Shown piece after piece: positions 63,030 through 64,000 of a stretch of DNA of 64,000 nt. The notes under the pieces are model-generated. The model was not told where the DNA came from. It was given only the letters and a program-made list of their open reading frames with translations, and searched no databases. The DNA lies in contig CAYMAN010000007.1 in NCBI GenBank assembly GCA_964388455.1, positions 17,856 through 81,855 of the forward strand, given 5' to 3'. The stretch's first letter is position 1; each line of letters starts with the position of its first letter. This DNA is from JBBRWO01 sp964388455. GTDB lineage: Bacteria > Actinomycetota > Coriobacteriia > Anaerosomatales > JAAXUF01. The translations under genes were made by a program, and so were the position numbers.

Positions 63030-64000
63030 AGTTCGATTTCCACGATCTTCTCGGTGGCGACGAGCAGGCGATTCAGTGCGTTGGTGTACGCTCGCGCAGA
63101 TGCCACGATGATATCGGAATGCGCGCCTCGGCCGGTGAAGATGCGGCCGTCGGGCGCCGTGACGCGGATGGTGACCTCACCGAGGGCGTCGATGCCGCGT
63201 GTGACGGCCTGGACGCTGAACTCCGAAAGCTCATTCTCAACGTGAACTATACGGTTGATCGCCTTGTAGACCGCGTCGACCGGACCCGTGCCATGGCTGG
63301 AGTCGATGAGGTGCTCGCCGTCCTTGGTGACGAGCTCGACGGTGGCTGTCGGGATGCCCGGCTCGCCGCTGGTGAAGTGGACCTGCGCGAGGTGGAACAT
63401 CTCGTTGACCGTGCGCTCGCTCTCGCCCACCAACACCTCGAGGTCCTCGTCGAAGACCTCCTTCTTCTTGTCGGCCAGATCGAGGAAGGCCACATGCACG
63501 CGCTCGAACTCCTCGGTAGGCAGGTCGTAGCCGAGCTCCTCGAGGCGATGCTTGAGCGCGTGGCGCCCGCTGCGAGCGGTCAGAACGATCGCCGAGCCAC
63601 CTGCTCCCACGTCGACCGGATCGATGATCTCGAAGGTGGTGCGCTCCTTGAGCACGCCGTCCTGGTGGATGCCTGAGCTGTGCGCGAACGCGTTGGCGCC
63701 GACAATCGCCTTGTTGGGCTGGACGCGGATGCCGGTAATCGTCGACACGAGCCGGCTCGATCGCATGATCTCGCGCGTGTTGATGCCCGTACGCACGCCG
63801 AGGATGTCGCCGCGCTGGCGGATCGCCATCACGACCTCCTCGAGACTGGTGTTGCCTGCTCGCTCGCCGATGCCGTTGATGGTGCATTCGACCTGTCGGG
63901 CACCCGCCTTCACGCCCGCGAGCGCGTTGGCCGTCGCCATGCCGAGGTCGTTGTGGCAGTGAACGGCGATGGTGACGGTCTCGATTCCGTGCACGCTGTT
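63026..64000 (-). CDS. leuA: 2-isopropylmalate synthase (3' part only)
   Basis: The last 324 codons are in the window; the 5' part is beyond the right edge. The C-terminal half of the DRE-TIM barrel (VHCHNDLGMATANALAGVKA, GIGERAGNTSLEEVVMA, QPNKAIVGANAFAHSSGIHQDGVLK) and the LeuA regulatory domain (from about KKKEVFDEDLEVLVGE) are visible. SSGIHQDG and the distal domain identify LeuA rather than CimA. It overlaps the GT4 gene by four bases. Confidence 0.95.
   Translation of the reverse strand, partial: NSVHGIETVTIAVHCHNDLGMATANALAGVKAGARQVECTINGIGERAGNTSLEEVVMAIRQRGDILGVRTGINTREIMRSSRLVSTITGIRVQPNKAIVGANAFAHSSGIHQDGVLKERTTFEIIDPVDVGAGGSAIVLTARSGRHALKHRLEELGYDLPTEEFERVHVAFLDLADKKKEVFDEDLEVLVGESERTVNEMFHLAQVHFTSGEPGIPTATVELVTKDGEHLIDSSHGTGPVDAVYKAINRIVHVENELSEFSVQAVTRGIDALGEVTIRVTAPDGRIFTGRGAHSDIIVASARAYTNALNRLLVATEKIVEIEL

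Overview
The window is GC-rich bacterial chromosome, very densely packed with genes. Many junctions are 1-17 base overlaps, often GTGA or ATGA. The likely source is an anaerobic actinobacterium, perhaps of the Coriobacteriia. The evidence is a short HisG paired with HisZ, a YerC/TrpR-type regulator next to dnaE, a Trp T-box, and six multiheme c-type cytochromes in a Gram-positive-like background with no outer-membrane porin. This assignment is inference: there is no rRNA or tRNA in the window.

Layout. 1-2.1 kb holds trpG (partial) and trpE behind a T-box with a UGG specifier. 2.2-3.5 kb has a 44-residue zinc ribbon and an M48-like membrane protein that has lost its HExxH. 3.6-14.9 kb is a complete-looking run hisZ-G-D-C-B-H-A-F ... 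I-E, interrupted between hisF and hisI by a multiheme cytochrome plus NHL-propeller pair. dnaE and a YerC/TrpR-like regulator follow (15.0-18.9 kb). Then comes a 0.47 kb gap with two copies of an unusual structured palindromic element; a third copy sits inside the 3' end of trpE. 19.3-35.1 kb carries, on the minus strand, leuD-cytochrome-leuB-GT2-GTC-cytochrome-ilvE-membrane protein-cimA-FAH-MFS.

35.3-46.5 kb is a plus-strand glycan island. It has a flippase-like protein, a polysaccharide deacetylase, four glycosyltransferases, and a PglC-PglD-PglE-PglF set typical of di-N-acetylbacillosamine-type linker-sugar synthesis. A Wzy/WaaL-type ligase converges on it. 48.3-54.2 kb is an electron-transfer cluster: TPR protein, NHL propeller, small secreted hexaheme cytochrome, and two membrane-anchored 12-heme cytochromes. 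54.3-59.7 kb has more glycan genes: GT2, two paralogous methyltransferases, a radical SAM protein and a Wzx-type flippase. 59.8-64 kb has leuC, GT2, GT4 and leuA (partial).

How it fits together. The leucine/isoleucine genes keep the order leuA-leuC-leuD-leuB-ilvE-cimA, all on the minus strand, but are spread over about 42 kb by inserted glycan and cytochrome modules. The his run is likewise split by a cytochrome module. The housekeeping anabolic backbone therefore looks collinear, with cell-surface functions (envelope glycans, extracellular electron transfer) inserted into it. trpE is probably controlled by charged tRNA-Trp. The his operon may be controlled by the nearby TrpR-family protein, acting at an inverted repeat over the hisZ promoter.
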